Below, piece after piece: positions 37,901-47,100 of a DNA stretch of 64,000 nucleotides. Both the position numbers and the translations under genes were made by a program. Origin of the DNA: JBBQED01 sp038320345 (GTDB lineage Bacteria; Bacteroidota; Bacteroidia; AKYH767-A; OLB10); assembly GCA_038320345.1 (NCBI GenBank), contig JBBQED010000001.1:186001-250000 (forward strand). Direction: 5' to 3'. Positions within the stretch are counted from its first letter, which is position 1; each line of letters starts with the position of its first letter. The notes beneath the pieces were generated by a model, which had not been told where the DNA came from, did not search any database, and saw only the letters and a list, made by a program, of their open reading frames with translations.

Positions 37901-38522
37901 ACTAACACTTGCTCAAGTTGCCAATTCCTTTTTTATCGGCTCCGTTAGCTTTGTCAATTCTCCATTGCCCATTGAATTAATCTCGTTTGATGCTCAGTTA
38001 AAGAATGACAAAGTTAAAATCAATTGGGTAACTGCCTCTGAAAGTAATAATGCATGGTTTGTGATTGAGAAATCAATTGATGGCCTAAATTATGAACTAC
38101 TGGAAAAAATAAAAGGTGCAGGAAATAGCAGTTCTGTAAATTCTTATACAGCATCTGATGAAAATCCATCCATAGGGCGTTCAGCTTATCGTTTAAAACA
38201 AATTGATTTTGATGGTAAAATAAATTTGTTTGCCCCTGTGTGGATCTTTAATAATAGAATAAACACAAATCAAATTACATTATTTCCTAACCCCAACGAT
38301 GGAACTGGAATTAATGTAACAATTTACTCTGATCGAATTCAAATGATGAACATTACTATTTACGATGTGGTAGGTAAGTTAGTACTTAGTGAAAATGTGA
38401 AGTTGATCCCCGATCAAAATGTAATTACGGTTAATCCACCTGAAAAATTAAAACCCGGTATATACTTTCTAACTGCCGATCTTGACTCCAAACAATTTAA
38501 TTCAAGATTGCTGATTAAATAA
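31908..38522 (+). CDS. Giant repetitive surface protein with T9SS sorting domain (2204 residues)
   Basis: The start is a GTG at 31908, because no ATG lies between the upstream stop and the signal peptide. The signal peptide ends near PQLVLA (about residue 44). The opening part (VNTLNSSGAWETDVNWSLGH) resembles modules seen at the start of Bacteroidota beta-helix or filamentous proteins. The bulk is Thr/Asn/Gly-rich. Nine contiguous units of about 101 residues (34452-37181) read GNWTNNGGTFTPG, NTVNFTGTG, SETFYN, KTAGQLLNTGGS, GNFTAPATLNI, TAGTFTAGTTIN. Earlier, more divergent units surround a non-repeat stretch at about 33240-34190. The last 180 residues include ELISFDAQLKNDKVKINW, common before the sorting domain, and end in a T9SS type A domain (LFPNPNDGTG, IYDVVGKLV, GIYFLTADLD). 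It is probably a fibrous surface protein or adhesin. Confidence 0.85.
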   Translation: MKQVKTKIKLLSPVLQKTEILKYKFFSIIVLVLLLTLPQLVLATTVNTLNSSGAWETDVNWSLGHRPTNSEDAVIPANISVNINSAAICASLTIGDGNFSSAVTINGSNSLTTTLAGGGTGDLSFNTTNNSNSYSLSAGAGSIVIAGTVLSGGNNGGSITVSTGSISFINAAGMTWGTAINLTVSGAGSASFTGPLNLSTSSAGSTTFLLTSTGNFTFNGLVTQSDATYTLSNTTTAGTINFNGGYNFSAGAFTTLSGETINFAGNLTVTDTPINFASGSNTVFTGSATITPLATVAFGNFRINSGVTVTAAGDLSVIGNWTNNGGTFTPGINTVTFNGTAAQAINGTSPSQSFYNITLGLTAGQALSVSGSTTTLTTQNFTQTTGDFSAGTATSVNINGNLTIASGTYTPGTTTNITGDFSNAGTYTAAATKTIAFVGASNSTVTGLGTYTIFNFTLNKSSKTTIVDLQSANFITGINTGNVYNFTFTQGTLKYNNSATLTDCHNNGVTTALTIPFNVVIESNAGTMNLCKSGTMTGTASNVVLSGALYINGGSVLVLRSTTTVDFQYRVNGGTPQLYITSGNLSLGGGFNYNPTTAVDYIDFSMTGGTVNTGTTPTNLATFALGNYTGGKTNMTGGIIYLEDATTGNYPDIDLGGSNVSPYNVSGGTVQFGTAGTAGSTIFAFQAYSSTNYPHFLLASGIAKQVVVFNNSDYKVLSLTISSGMTFDNRDYLTSTDNHRMTIMSNNGSSSFSNSGTFTPRTGTIEFTGTANQIINGSNATLTLYNVIINNSGGAGTSIAGSITTFNTQNFTETAGNFNPGTAATMTITGNTTLTSGTFTAPTTLNVKGNWTNNGGTFSPGTNTVNFTGTATQSITGTSSSETFYNVVLAKTAGQVLNTAGSISSITTNNLTMTTGNFTAPATLNINATSNSLLTLTAGTFTAGTTININGNWTNNGGTFTPGTGTVNFTGTGTQNINGTATAQTFYNLVVAKTSGQLLTPNGSTTTLTTQDFTATSGNFTAPATMNINGNYTLMDGTYTAGSNTNVKGDWSHSSSGTALFIPGINSVTFNGTGAQSIKGTATSETFYNVIVNKTAGTLLNTSGNITSITTNNFTNTLGNFTAPATLNITSTSTSALTMTTGTFTAGATININGNWTNNGGTFTPSTNTVNFTGTAAQSINGTTAAQNFYNVVVLKTAGQLLNTGGSVTSITTNNLTVTSGNFTAPATLNINSTTASNLTLTAGTFTAGTTVNITGDWINNGGTFTPGTNTINFVGTGSQSIRGTAASQTFYHVVVNKTAGQLLNTAGSTTTLTTQNLTNTQGNFTAPATLNINGNYTLTDGTFTAGTTINSKGNWTHASIGSAVFSPGTNTVNFSGTGAQTINGTATSETFYNVIIAKTAGQLLNTGGSIITITTNNLTETTGNFTAPTTLNINATSTASLLLTAGTFTAGTTVNINGDWTNNGGTFTPSTSTVNFTGTGAQSIKGTAVAQTFYHVNVAKTAGQLLNTSGSTVTLTTQNLSQTTGNFTAPSTLNINGNLTIADGTFTAGTTINAKGDWVHNSGVSALFTPGLNTVNFTGTGTQQLKGTAISETFYNVVINKTAASLLNSSGSIATMTVNNLTNTQGDFTAPATLTINGNYILTNGTFTAGANINIKGNWTHATLASAIFSSGTGIVSFIGTGAQTINGTKTSETFSTLEINKTIGTTLNTGGSVVTINTLNLIQTQGNFTAPATFTANGDLTLTTGTFTAGATMNIKGNWNNNGGTFTPGTNTVNFNGSANAQTIGGSSATTFYNINTNNTYTTSPQFTIGINTTISNQFTMTAGEINLSTNTLTLGTSAAAPGSLVCTPSSSNFMGGGNFKRWFNTTTIAAGNVRGLFPMGTISGDYYAPMYLSTPVSAPTTGGTITASFTDASTKTDVNITDGASTIERRNDANWTMVTANGLAGGTYNLVAERTFCAICVGDVNDLRLMLANSVVGTAGTNGGTTTQPQVSRTGLTLAQVANSFFIGSVSFVNSPLPIELISFDAQLKNDKVKINWVTASESNNAWFVIEKSIDGLNYELLEKIKGAGNSSSVNSYTASDENPSIGRSAYRLKQIDFDGKINLFAPVWIFNNRINTNQITLFPNPNDGTGINVTIYSDRIQMMNITIYDVVGKLVLSENVKLIPDQNVITVNPPEKLKPGIYFLTADLDSKQFNSRLLIK
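34452..37181 (+). repeat. Nine contiguous coding repeats of about 303 bases in an A/B super-repeat
   Basis: Units begin with G-N/D-W. Two subtypes can be told apart. Type A ends in NINATS..LTAGTFTAGTTININ and is always followed by a unit starting W-x-NNGG. Type B ends in NINGNYTLTDGTFTAGTTIN-x-K and is always followed by a unit starting W-x-H. Reading in order, the endings run A, B, A, A, B, A, B, B, B. Conserved blocks such as GNFTAPATLNI recur almost unchanged in protein but with different codons, so most duplications are not recent. Confidence 0.8.
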
Positions 38523-38527
38523 CATTG

Positions 38528-38558
38528 AAGCCTGACCAAATGGTCAGGCTTTCTTTTT
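38528..38558 (+). terminator. Rho-independent terminator
   Basis: AAGCCTGACCA and TGGTCAGGCTT form an 11-base-pair stem with a minimal loop, followed by a T-rich tail. It begins six bases after the stop of the 2204-residue protein. Confidence 0.85.
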
Positions 38559-38753
38559 AAGATAATAAAGTTGAACTTGTATTTTAATTTTTAATGCGGC
38601 AACAGATCAAAATCTTAACCTGTTCTTTTAAATAACTATACCTCAATTATTAATTTAATCGGATTTGATTTTTTTTAGATTGACTACCTGCATTTTTCTT
38701 TTTCCTCCCTATTAGTCAAGACTTAATTTATGGTCAGATTGGATTGTTTACAA

Positions 38754-40508
38754 TTAATCTTGCTGTTCCAGAAGCGGTAATCTAACTATAAAAGTACTTT
38801 CCGTTTTACTAAACTCCGGATGTATTTCCGTAAAATAAGAATATCGGGATTTTATATTTGCTATTCCTACGGAAGTAGACTTAACTACATTGATTTTCTC
38901 CTGCAAATTATTCTCAATGACCAGGTAGGGCTTTGAGCAGTACAGTTTAATAAACAATGGATCTGCTTTTGAGATAAGATTATGGTTCAAGGCATTCTCT
39001 ATGGCGATCTGAATACTGAAAGGAGGGAGCTTCATCATCAAAAATTCTGGATCTATGTTTTTAATAATCTTGAGACTATCTCCAAAACGCGTTTGTTGAA
39101 GGAAAAAATAAGATTCGGCATGTTCTAATTCTTGCTTTAATGTAATAAGATTCTGCTCTTTCAATTCCAATACCGTCCTGTATAACTTTGAAAAAGCGTT
39201 TGTAAATGCAACGGCTTTATCGGTATCAATTTCGATAAGATAAGAAAGGGAGTTAAGCGTATTAAAAAGAAAGTGCGGGCTTACTTGGCTTTTTAGAATT
39301 TCAAATCTGGCTAACACATTCTCACTTTGCAGATATTCGTTATTTTTTTCAAGGGCAAGCTTCTCACTCTCAATAAGCTGTTTTTCTCTAGCAAGCAAGG
39401 CAAAATTCTTCTTTCTCAATAAAAAGTTTCTGTAAAGAATAAAGAAAAGTACTGCAATCAGTCCGATAATTACCACCATAATATTTCTGAAAAAACGAAC
39501 TCTTTCTGTTTTTAGATCAGCAAGGTTTTTACTGATTTTCAGATTTTCAATTTCCTTGTCTTTTAAAGAAATTTTAAACTTCGTTTCGGCTTCTGCAATA
39601 TTTTCTTGATTTTCTTTTGTATGCAATTCCTCTCTTAAAACCTTAAGTCTATCGAAATAAAACATCGCGTTCTTCGAGTCATTCATTGTAAAATACAAGT
39701 CGATGATGTTCTCACAAAAAGCAATTTGTAATTCCAACGATTCAATAGCTTCGGCGGCGGTCCCTCCCAACTTAAAATAATATAGTGCTTTATCCAGCAT
39801 CTTATTATCTAAATACAGCCCTCCCAACGATATTCCAATTCTTGCTAGCTGATCCTGACTATTGGTTTTCTTTTGATAAGCGAGCGCTTGTAGCTCAAAT
39901 TTTTCACAATTTTTAAAATCCTCCAGCCTGCTGTAACAAACACCAATATTATGATATACTACTCCGATCTGGTAATCGTCACGGGGAGATATATTATAAG
40001 GTAAAGCCTTCTTATACATTTCAATCGCCAATTCAATTTTATCAGTATAGTCATACGTAACGCCTAAGTTGGTATAAACAATATTTAACATTACCGAATC
40101 GGATGGATCGACAAGTTTAAGTGCCTTTTTATAATATCCATTGGCTTCTTCAAATTGTGTTGTCCGAATTAACACTCCTCCAATACTATTGAGCATCCTT
40201 GTTTCCCCTTCTCTGTTTCCCAGCCTCACATAAATATCATATGCCTGACTAAATGATTTAATGGCTTCCCCATATTTTCCTGTGTTGCGTTTTGCATGTC
40301 CCTTTACATCGAGAAAACGTGCGTACTTAAGACTATCGTTTTTTGCTAGAAACCCATCTTCCATTGCCTCTACAACACTGTCTACGTAGGCGGGTTTAAC
40401 TGCTGAAAGCTTTTTCAAACTATCCAATAATGTGATTTCAACAGGACCTCCCTTTGCATGAAAAAGAGTAATAAACAGATAAATCAGACTCAAGACTATC
40501 TTTCTCAT
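38754..40508 (-). CDS. LytS-type histidine kinase with N-terminal TPR sensor region
   Basis: The protein has 584 residues and a signal peptide or signal anchor at 1-19. Five or six TPR units lie at about 60-280 (YGEAIKSFSQAYDIYVRLGN and similar), so they are predicted to be periplasmic. A coiled coil precedes a membrane helix at about 342-360, then a cytoplasmic coiled coil. The His_kinase (LytS) box SQVSPHFLFNTLNSL contains His412. A HATPase-like N box (IAIENALNHNLIS) and a shortened G2 (VGIANIKSRY) follow. Kinases of this class normally act on LytTR regulators, but none is adjacent, so it is an orphan here. The gene is divergent from the YitT-family gene. Confidence 0.88.
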   Translation of the reverse strand: MRKIVLSLIYLFITLFHAKGGPVEITLLDSLKKLSAVKPAYVDSVVEAMEDGFLAKNDSLKYARFLDVKGHAKRNTGKYGEAIKSFSQAYDIYVRLGNREGETRMLNSIGGVLIRTTQFEEANGYYKKALKLVDPSDSVMLNIVYTNLGVTYDYTDKIELAIEMYKKALPYNISPRDDYQIGVVYHNIGVCYSRLEDFKNCEKFELQALAYQKKTNSQDQLARIGISLGGLYLDNKMLDKALYYFKLGGTAAEAIESLELQIAFCENIIDLYFTMNDSKNAMFYFDRLKVLREELHTKENQENIAEAETKFKISLKDKEIENLKISKNLADLKTERVRFFRNIMVVIIGLIAVLFFILYRNFLLRKKNFALLAREKQLIESEKLALEKNNEYLQSENVLARFEILKSQVSPHFLFNTLNSLSYLIEIDTDKAVAFTNAFSKLYRTVLELKEQNLITLKQELEHAESYFFLQQTRFGDSLKIIKNIDPEFLMMKLPPFSIQIAIENALNHNLISKADPLFIKLYCSKPYLVIENNLQEKINVVKSTSVGIANIKSRYSYFTEIHPEFSKTESTFIVRLPLLEQQD

Positions 40509-40817
40509 TTGTAGCAGTACAGGTTAAAAATGATAAGGTGGATATGGGTAAGGCAACACATAGACACCTTCGGCTTATGCAAATATAAAACTTAACATGA
40601 AAATCAAAAAAATATCCCTCTTCCCTTCTTTTTATGTGATTGTGTTATGGTTTATTCTTTCGTTAGCCTCTTTTTAGCCTCTTAGCTCTCCTGTAAACAG
40701 CTACATAGCAAAAACAATTTGGAAGGAATAAATAGTACTCAATTCTTTTATGTATTTTAGTAATTGGGCCGATTATCGTATTCTTACTTTAAATTTTTAA
40801 ACCTAATAATTTTAACC
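40509..40817. other. Divergent intergenic region with a short tandem repeat
   Basis: This 309-base gap separates the LytS-type kinase from the YitT-family gene and must carry both promoters. TTAGCCTC occurs at 40663-40670 and again at 40674-40681, an 11-base step close to one helical turn, with a third partial copy TTAGC at 40682-40686. No hairpin or RNA gene is seen. Confidence 0.45.
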
Positions 40818-41789
40818 ATGAATCCAATCTGGTCATCGATTGTGCTCCGTACATCTCTTCGGCACAAAAAAAATTTAAACCGTGAAAAAATTTCAAATTA
40901 TGAGTTAGCCAAGGGATTGCGTGCCTTTCAAACCACAACGTTTGAAATTATTAAAGATCTTTTTTTAATTACAATTGGTATATTTTCTGCGGCTTTTGGG
41001 TTCAAAGGTTTCTTACTTACCAATCAATTTATAGATGGAGGCGCAACCGGGATTTCATTACTTTTAACCAATATTTTTTCAATTCCACTTTATCAGTTTA
41101 TCATTGCTGTTAATGTTCCCTTTATCATTCTTGGATATAATATCATTGGGAAAACCTTTGCATTAAAAACTACTATTGCCATCGCAGGCTTAGCGCTGGT
41201 ACTGGCAACTGTTACTTTTCCTAATGTGACTAATGATAATTTACTAGTAGCGGTCTTTGGTGGCTTTTTCTTAGGCGCAGGCATTGGATTAGCTGTTAGG
41301 GGTGGTGCTGTAATTGACGGAACAGAAGTGCTCGCAATTTATTTGAGTCGAAAAATCGGAACCACAATGGGGGATATAATCATTATAATCAATGTTATAA
41401 TTTTCTCGGTGGCGGCATATTTTCTATCGATAGAGATAGCATTATATTCTATGATTACTTATCTGTCCGCTTCAAAAACATTAGATTTTATCGTAGATGG
41501 AATTGAAGAATATACCGGAGTTACCATCATCTCTGTCCATAGTGATGATATCAGAAATATGATCATTCATCGTATGGGTAGAGGTGTAACAATTTATGAA
41601 GGAAAAAATGGTTACGGTAAACGAGGAGAACTACGTGAAATTGAGATTATTTATACCGTTGTCACGCGACTGGAGTTAAATAAATTAAATGCTGAAATAA
41701 AAATGATCGATCGTTACGCTTTTGTAGTAACAAGTGCTGTTAAAGATACGCATGGGGGAATGATCAAAAAACGACCATTGCAACATTAA
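40818..41789 (+). CDS. YitT-family membrane protein (DUF161 plus DUF2179)
   Basis: From the ATG at 40818 the protein has 323 residues. Five or six hydrophobic segments (about 45-215) form the YitT membrane domain, with typical motifs GFKGFLLTNQFIDGGATGIS and GLAVRGGAVIDGTEVLAIYLSRK shortened here to their cores. The C-terminal soluble DUF2179 domain (about 225-320) includes MGRGVTIYEGKNGYG and FVVTSAVKDTHGG. The molecular function of the family is unknown. A longer frame starts with TTG at 40764, but the ATG follows a typical ACC context. It is divergent from the LytS-type kinase. Confidence 0.88.
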   Translation: MNPIWSSIVLRTSLRHKKNLNREKISNYELAKGLRAFQTTTFEIIKDLFLITIGIFSAAFGFKGFLLTNQFIDGGATGISLLLTNIFSIPLYQFIIAVNVPFIILGYNIIGKTFALKTTIAIAGLALVLATVTFPNVTNDNLLVAVFGGFFLGAGIGLAVRGGAVIDGTEVLAIYLSRKIGTTMGDIIIIINVIIFSVAAYFLSIEIALYSMITYLSASKTLDFIVDGIEEYTGVTIISVHSDDIRNMIIHRMGRGVTIYEGKNGYGKRGELREIEIIYTVVTRLELNKLNAEIKMIDRYAFVVTSAVKDTHGGMIKKRPLQH

Positions 41790-41979
41790 AAGTAGTCGTG
41801 ATTTACATTTTAAAAGAAATAAATATTTGTCTACTTGACTAAATTTTCCAAGCTAAAAAAATTTGCTAAACTATGTTTCAACCAGTATGATTTTTTGTAT
41901 TGATTAACAGTAAATCAGTGAGGGATCAATCCTCTTTTTCCAATCGTTCCGAATTAATCTTCTACGGAATAAGTCGCTG

Positions 41980-43980
41980 CTAAATATTCTCCTTATCAAC
42001 TTCTATAGATTCAGAACGTGTAGGAAATATAAATGAAAATGGCATGGCGCGGAAATAGGCCCTTAGTGAAAATAATAGATTTTTCATCCTCTTCACATTT
42101 AAGCTCCGCGATCGTACTGCTATATAAATGGCCGATCCAAAACTAACAAAGAGGTTGATAAGCCCCATTAATATAAGTGAGAGACTTACTTCAATCAACA
42201 AATTGGAATCAATAGGAAAGTTACTTCCTTGTAAGGATAGTCCAAATACTCCAGTAGAGAGTGTTACGTGCCGTACATCAAAAGGAAGTCCGAGCAACTT
42301 CCCAAACATTCCAGCAAAACCAAGAAAAAATCCTAGATAAACGTTACCTAATATTACTCCAAGATTGTTCTTTAGATAAGAGCCGATTTTATGTAGGCGG
42401 TTTTCACTAAATATTTTTATCAGGAAGGGATGCTGACGAATTCGTTCAGGAATTCGATCATAAATCACTTTGTTATCATAATACCCGGCAATCAAACCAC
42501 CCATCATCAAAAACACACCGGCAATTGCAGCATAAAAGAGGGAACCGGTTTCCCAAGGATGTAAACTCTGCATCATTTCATGTGATTCCTCTGGAGTAGT
42601 GAGATTAGATCCCATCACTGAAAAGTAAATCCAGCCCAATAAAAAAGTAAATGGTAAAACAACAATAATGTTTCCAATGAGTGATATAAACTGTGCTCTC
42701 GAAATTTCCGAAATTAATTTTACGGTTTTTAACATCGATTTATCTACCGTCACTTGATCATCGATGGAAGCAGCAATAGTATTAGCCGTTAATGCTGGCT
42801 GTTTAGTAGCAAGTGTAAAATGAAGAAAATGAATCAGCACAAACCCTACAGCGTAAATTAAACTATAAAGAAGTGCTTCCCAAAAAGCAGGAAACTCTGC
42901 ATGATGTACAAACACTTTTAGGATTACTAAAAAACTTACGATAAATCCACCGCCCAATGCGCCTCTGAACATTGCATTATACTCTTTCCAATTCGAAGCA
43001 CTGTAATGCTCGCCTTTATGTGAAGTATGTTCTGTTATTTTATAAGCGATTAAACTGAGATTATCATTGATATGTTTGCGAATACTAAACCGCTTATTCT
43101 CTGCTTGAATGGATTCCTTTGTAAAAAGCAAAAGCTGCTCTGTAAAAAGATCCTTGTCCCGGAGTTCAATCAGATTTAAAATGACTGTAAGCCTTACAAT
43201 GTGCTGCTCCAATCGCAACATTAAATAAGCTAGCTGAATACTGATGCCGTACTTGTCTTTATGTTTATGTAGCTCATTAATGCTTTCACGGCATTGAGAA
43301 CACATTACTAAAATCTGTCGATAATCTTCATCGTTACGATTGATGTACGAAGGATCTTCTTTGAAATAATGTACATACTGCTGGACTTCTTTGTAAAGCC
43401 CAAAGAATGGAGATTGCAAGTCTTCTGTCTGAGGCAGTTTGTTCAATACTTCCGGTTCCAATCCGATAGCGGTAACACGCTGTGATAGTACCATCATCGC
43501 ATTAAGCAAAAAATTCAAATTCTTTTGGTCCCAGAAAGAAGCATCTGCATTTATACCGATCGCATTAATAAAATTAATCCATACAGTTTCATCGATGTTT
43601 TCAATATTACGAAAATCGCTTTTATTGTAAAATATTTTTCGAATGAGAAACTGTGTGTTCTCTGGTTCTTCCAGTGGTGGAAGAATTTTAAATTTTAAAC
43701 GCTGAAAGATCTCTGTGAAAAAACCATGTCCTGTAAATATTCCGGTTTCCGTATAAAAAGTTAACGGATTATAAGAACTGTATAAATCAATAAGAAATCT
43801 ACGTAAAGCTGTTGCAAGTTTTGGCTCTTGCAACAGTAATGTAGTTAACTCAATAATTTTTTTAGTAGTAGAAGTTGAATTCCCCGAATGAATCCCCAAC
43901 TCATTAATCAGATCTATCAGTATGGAGGGATCCGCATTCTCTTCAGACTGAATCTTCTCTAGCAATTCACGTATTCTCAT
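41980..43980 (-). CDS. Membrane protein of the Gcr-type 'site-specific recombinase' family
   Basis: The protein has 666 residues and matches, by length and layout, the family named after the gonococcal site-specific recombinase Gcr (SpecificRecomb). The N-terminal half (about 1-330) is soluble and helical, and the C-terminal half has about seven membrane segments (for example LGGGFIVSFLVILKVFV and YSLIYAVGFVLIHFLHF). I see neither the Arg-His-Arg-Tyr set of tyrosine recombinases nor the N-terminal Ser motif of serine recombinases. The recombinase label is therefore historical, and a membrane function is more likely. The gene stands alone on the minus strand behind a perfect palindrome. Confidence 0.8.
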   Translation of the reverse strand: MRIRELLEKIQSEENADPSILIDLINELGIHSGNSTSTTKKIIELTTLLLQEPKLATALRRFLIDLYSSYNPLTFYTETGIFTGHGFFTEIFQRLKFKILPPLEEPENTQFLIRKIFYNKSDFRNIENIDETVWINFINAIGINADASFWDQKNLNFLLNAMMVLSQRVTAIGLEPEVLNKLPQTEDLQSPFFGLYKEVQQYVHYFKEDPSYINRNDEDYRQILVMCSQCRESINELHKHKDKYGISIQLAYLMLRLEQHIVRLTVILNLIELRDKDLFTEQLLLFTKESIQAENKRFSIRKHINDNLSLIAYKITEHTSHKGEHYSASNWKEYNAMFRGALGGGFIVSFLVILKVFVHHAEFPAFWEALLYSLIYAVGFVLIHFLHFTLATKQPALTANTIAASIDDQVTVDKSMLKTVKLISEISRAQFISLIGNIIVVLPFTFLLGWIYFSVMGSNLTTPEESHEMMQSLHPWETGSLFYAAIAGVFLMMGGLIAGYYDNKVIYDRIPERIRQHPFLIKIFSENRLHKIGSYLKNNLGVILGNVYLGFFLGFAGMFGKLLGLPFDVRHVTLSTGVFGLSLQGSNFPIDSNLLIEVSLSLILMGLINLFVSFGSAIYIAVRSRSLNVKRMKNLLFSLRAYFRAMPFSFIFPTRSESIEVDKENI

Positions 43981-44037
43981 ATTTAGTTGGCAACCTTACT
44001 TAAAAAGAGTAAAGTTACCCTAAAAAGATGAATCTAG

Positions 44038-44071
44038 AATTTTAGTTTCTCCAATTGGAGAAACTAAAATT
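44038..44071. repeat. Perfect 34-base palindrome
   Basis: Positions 44038-44054 are the exact reverse complement of 44055-44071, centred on CCAATTGG. It lies between the stop of the sortilin-like gene (44104) and the start of the Gcr-family gene (43980), both on the minus strand. A partial half-site CTCCAATTTG follows at 44077-44086. It could be a terminator for the upstream gene or an operator for the downstream one; there is no clear T run after it on either strand. Confidence 0.8.
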
Positions 44072-44103
44072 AGAACTCCAATTTGATTTTCGTGCTTAGT
44101 ACA

Positions 44104-47100
44104 TCATTTCCAATCCGGCCACCTTCCGGGCGTATATGGCGCGTTATTTATTTCTAATTCTTTTTCAAGACTGATAATGGCGGCGTCTGTACTTTTCAAT
44201 TCAGTTAATACTGAAGTAAATTGTTTCGCAGCTATATCATAACTATCGGTATAAATTTTAGGAATAATAGAAGTGACATTCCAAACACTCCCCTGTATCC
44301 CATTAATGCGATCATTGATAGAAGTATTCGATTCGAATTCTCTCTTGCTTTTAGCAACATCTCCAGTGAGCCGAATGTTTATGGAAAGTAATTGCTTTGA
44401 AATCGCTCTTGCTTTTTCCAACATAGCTTTGCCAGGTGCCTGCATATCCTGAATAGCCAAATTAATGTTCTTCAGTCGCTGATTCATCGTTGATGCTAAA
44501 TCATTAGCCGCACTTACGGCTTTCAACAAATCAGATGCTTTTTGATAGAAGGCATCATTGGAGGCAAGATTTGTGGGCAGAGTAGAGTTCTCCAACTGTT
44601 TACAAACAAAATTTACAGGACTTGTAAGTTCGGTGATGATACCATCATCGTACTTCGACAGCGTTACAGAATATGTTCCCGGTAAAACACGATATCCTAA
44701 TTCTTCTTCAGAAAACAACTGATCTTCTTCGGGTACCGGACGATTATTTACCGGAGCTGGAGAGGGGTAACGGAAGTCCCATGTTATTCTCTGTAATCCT
44801 TTTTTTGCTGGTGCTTTAAGGTTACGTACCACATTTCCTGTTTGGTCTTTTATGGTAAATAAAAGATAGGGATCGGGCTGATTATCTTCTAGCCTTAGGC
44901 TGTCGATGGAAGGGTAATAAATGGTTACTTTTTTATCTACACCTGCCTTTTCATTCTCTTTACGTTTGTCTTTTATTTTTTTAACATCTTCTTTCAAAAA
45001 ATAAGTGAACACAGCACCAGGAGCCGGATTTTTAGCAGCATAATAACTACTTCCCATATGTCCAGTATTCCTTAACCCAAGTGGTGAACTCTGCACATAT
45101 ATCAAACTTTCCTTTATCGGAAATAATATGGCTTGCTTATCAAGATCTGCTTTTTTAAATGTTCTGAGCACCGAATAATCATCAAGCACATAAAATCCTC
45201 TTCCAAAAGTTGCGAGCACCAAATCATTTTCACGTCTTTGAATTTCAATATCCCGCACTGCAACAGTGGGTAATCCGGATTTTAATTGAATCCATTTCTG
45301 ACCTCCGTTATTGGAGAAGTACAAACCGAATTCGGTTCCTACAAATAATAATTGGGAGTCAACATGATCTTCTGCAATAGCATATACACTTCCTCTAACA
45401 GGTAAATTCGATTGAATAGCCGTCCATGTTTTACCTGCATCGGTGGTTTTTAAAAGATAAGGTTTGAAATCTCCATATCGATGATGATTAAAACATACAT
45501 AAGCAGTATTCTTATCATGTTGGGAAGAAATGATCTGATGTACATAACTCTGTGCTGGTACACCTGGCAGATTATCCATTTTCGTCCAACTCTTTCCGCC
45601 ATCAGTAGTGAGCTGAATCAGTCCATCATCGGTCCCTACCCAAATCATATCTGGATCAAATTTACTCTCTGCAATAGTGGTTAACTGTCCGTAGATATCG
45701 GTACTTCCATTTTTGGCAATAGCATCTACTGACCAAACTCTTCCCATGATCTCTAATTTATTACGATCGATTTGTCGGGTGAGATCAGGACTGATTGCCG
45801 TCCATGAGTTACCTCTGTCATCGGTTTTAAATAATTTATTTGCTCCAAAATACAAACGTGTATTGGAATGCTGACTAATCAACAAAGGTGCATCCCAGTT
45901 CCAACGCAGTGCTTCTTCTCCTTCACCTTCAATCGGCTTAATTGGCAAAAACTCTCCGCTCTTATGATCAAACCGGTTTAATCCTCCATACTGACTTTGA
46001 GCATAAATAAGATCTGGATTACTTTGGTCAACTTGTGTTTCAAATCCATCTCCTGTAGAAGTCACATACCAATCTGAATTCGCAATCCCATTCATCGAAA
46101 CAGAACGTGAAGGTCCGCCTAAACTAAAATTATCTTGCGTACCTCCGTGAACGTTATAGAACGGATAGGCATTATCGGTAGTCACTTTATAGAATTGAGT
46201 CACTGGCAAATTAGCTTTAAAGTCCCACGATTTTGCAAAGTCGTACGTTTCATAAACACCTCCGTCACATCCTACCAATAAGTGATTTACATCTGAAGGG
46301 TCAATCCATATCGCATGATTATCCACATGCTTATTAATCTCTCCCAGATTGACAACAGTCTTACCTCCATCGGTACTCAATTTAAAATAAGTGTCGGTAA
46401 TAAAAATTTTATTTACGTCTTTGGGATCGCAAACAATTTCTTGATAGTAATTTCCAGCGGAAAAATAAGGTCCTCTTTTTTCCCAACTAGCTCCTTTATC
46501 ATTTGAACGGTAAATTCCACCTTTATCATCTTTCGCTTCCACTACGGAATACAACACATCAGGATTCACACTACTGATCGCTAAACCCATTCTTCCAATA
46601 TCTCCTGAAGGTAATCCACCTTCAAGTTTTTTCCAGGTACTTCCACCATCTACTGATTTATAAATTGCGGATTCTGGTCCTCCACCGATATATGTAAATA
46701 CTTTGCGCATACGCTGATGAAAAGCGGCATATAAAATTTTGGGATTGCGAGGATCCATCACCAAATCATTGCATCCGGTATACGCACTCACTGATTTTAC
46801 GCAAGTCCAAGTAGACCCACCATCTGTTGTTTTGTATACTCCGCGCTCTCCACCTTCACTCCAAACGGGACCATACGCGGCAACATAAACAGTATTAGGA
46901 TCACTCGGATCTACCAGCACTTTTGCAATGTGCTCTGATGATTTTAATCCCATATTTTTCCAGCTCTTTCCTCCATCTTCACTCTTGTAAACACCATCGC
47001 CATAAGAAACTGAACGTTGGTTATTATTTTCTCCAGAACCTACCCAAACAATATTTGAATTCGTTGGATCTAAGGAGATGCAACCAATAGAATAGGATCC

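Noticed and set aside
41980..43980. The Gcr-family gene as evidence of an integrated mobile element
   Set aside because: It lacks recombinase catalytic motifs, and there are no flanking attachment-site repeats, tRNA or other mobility genes.
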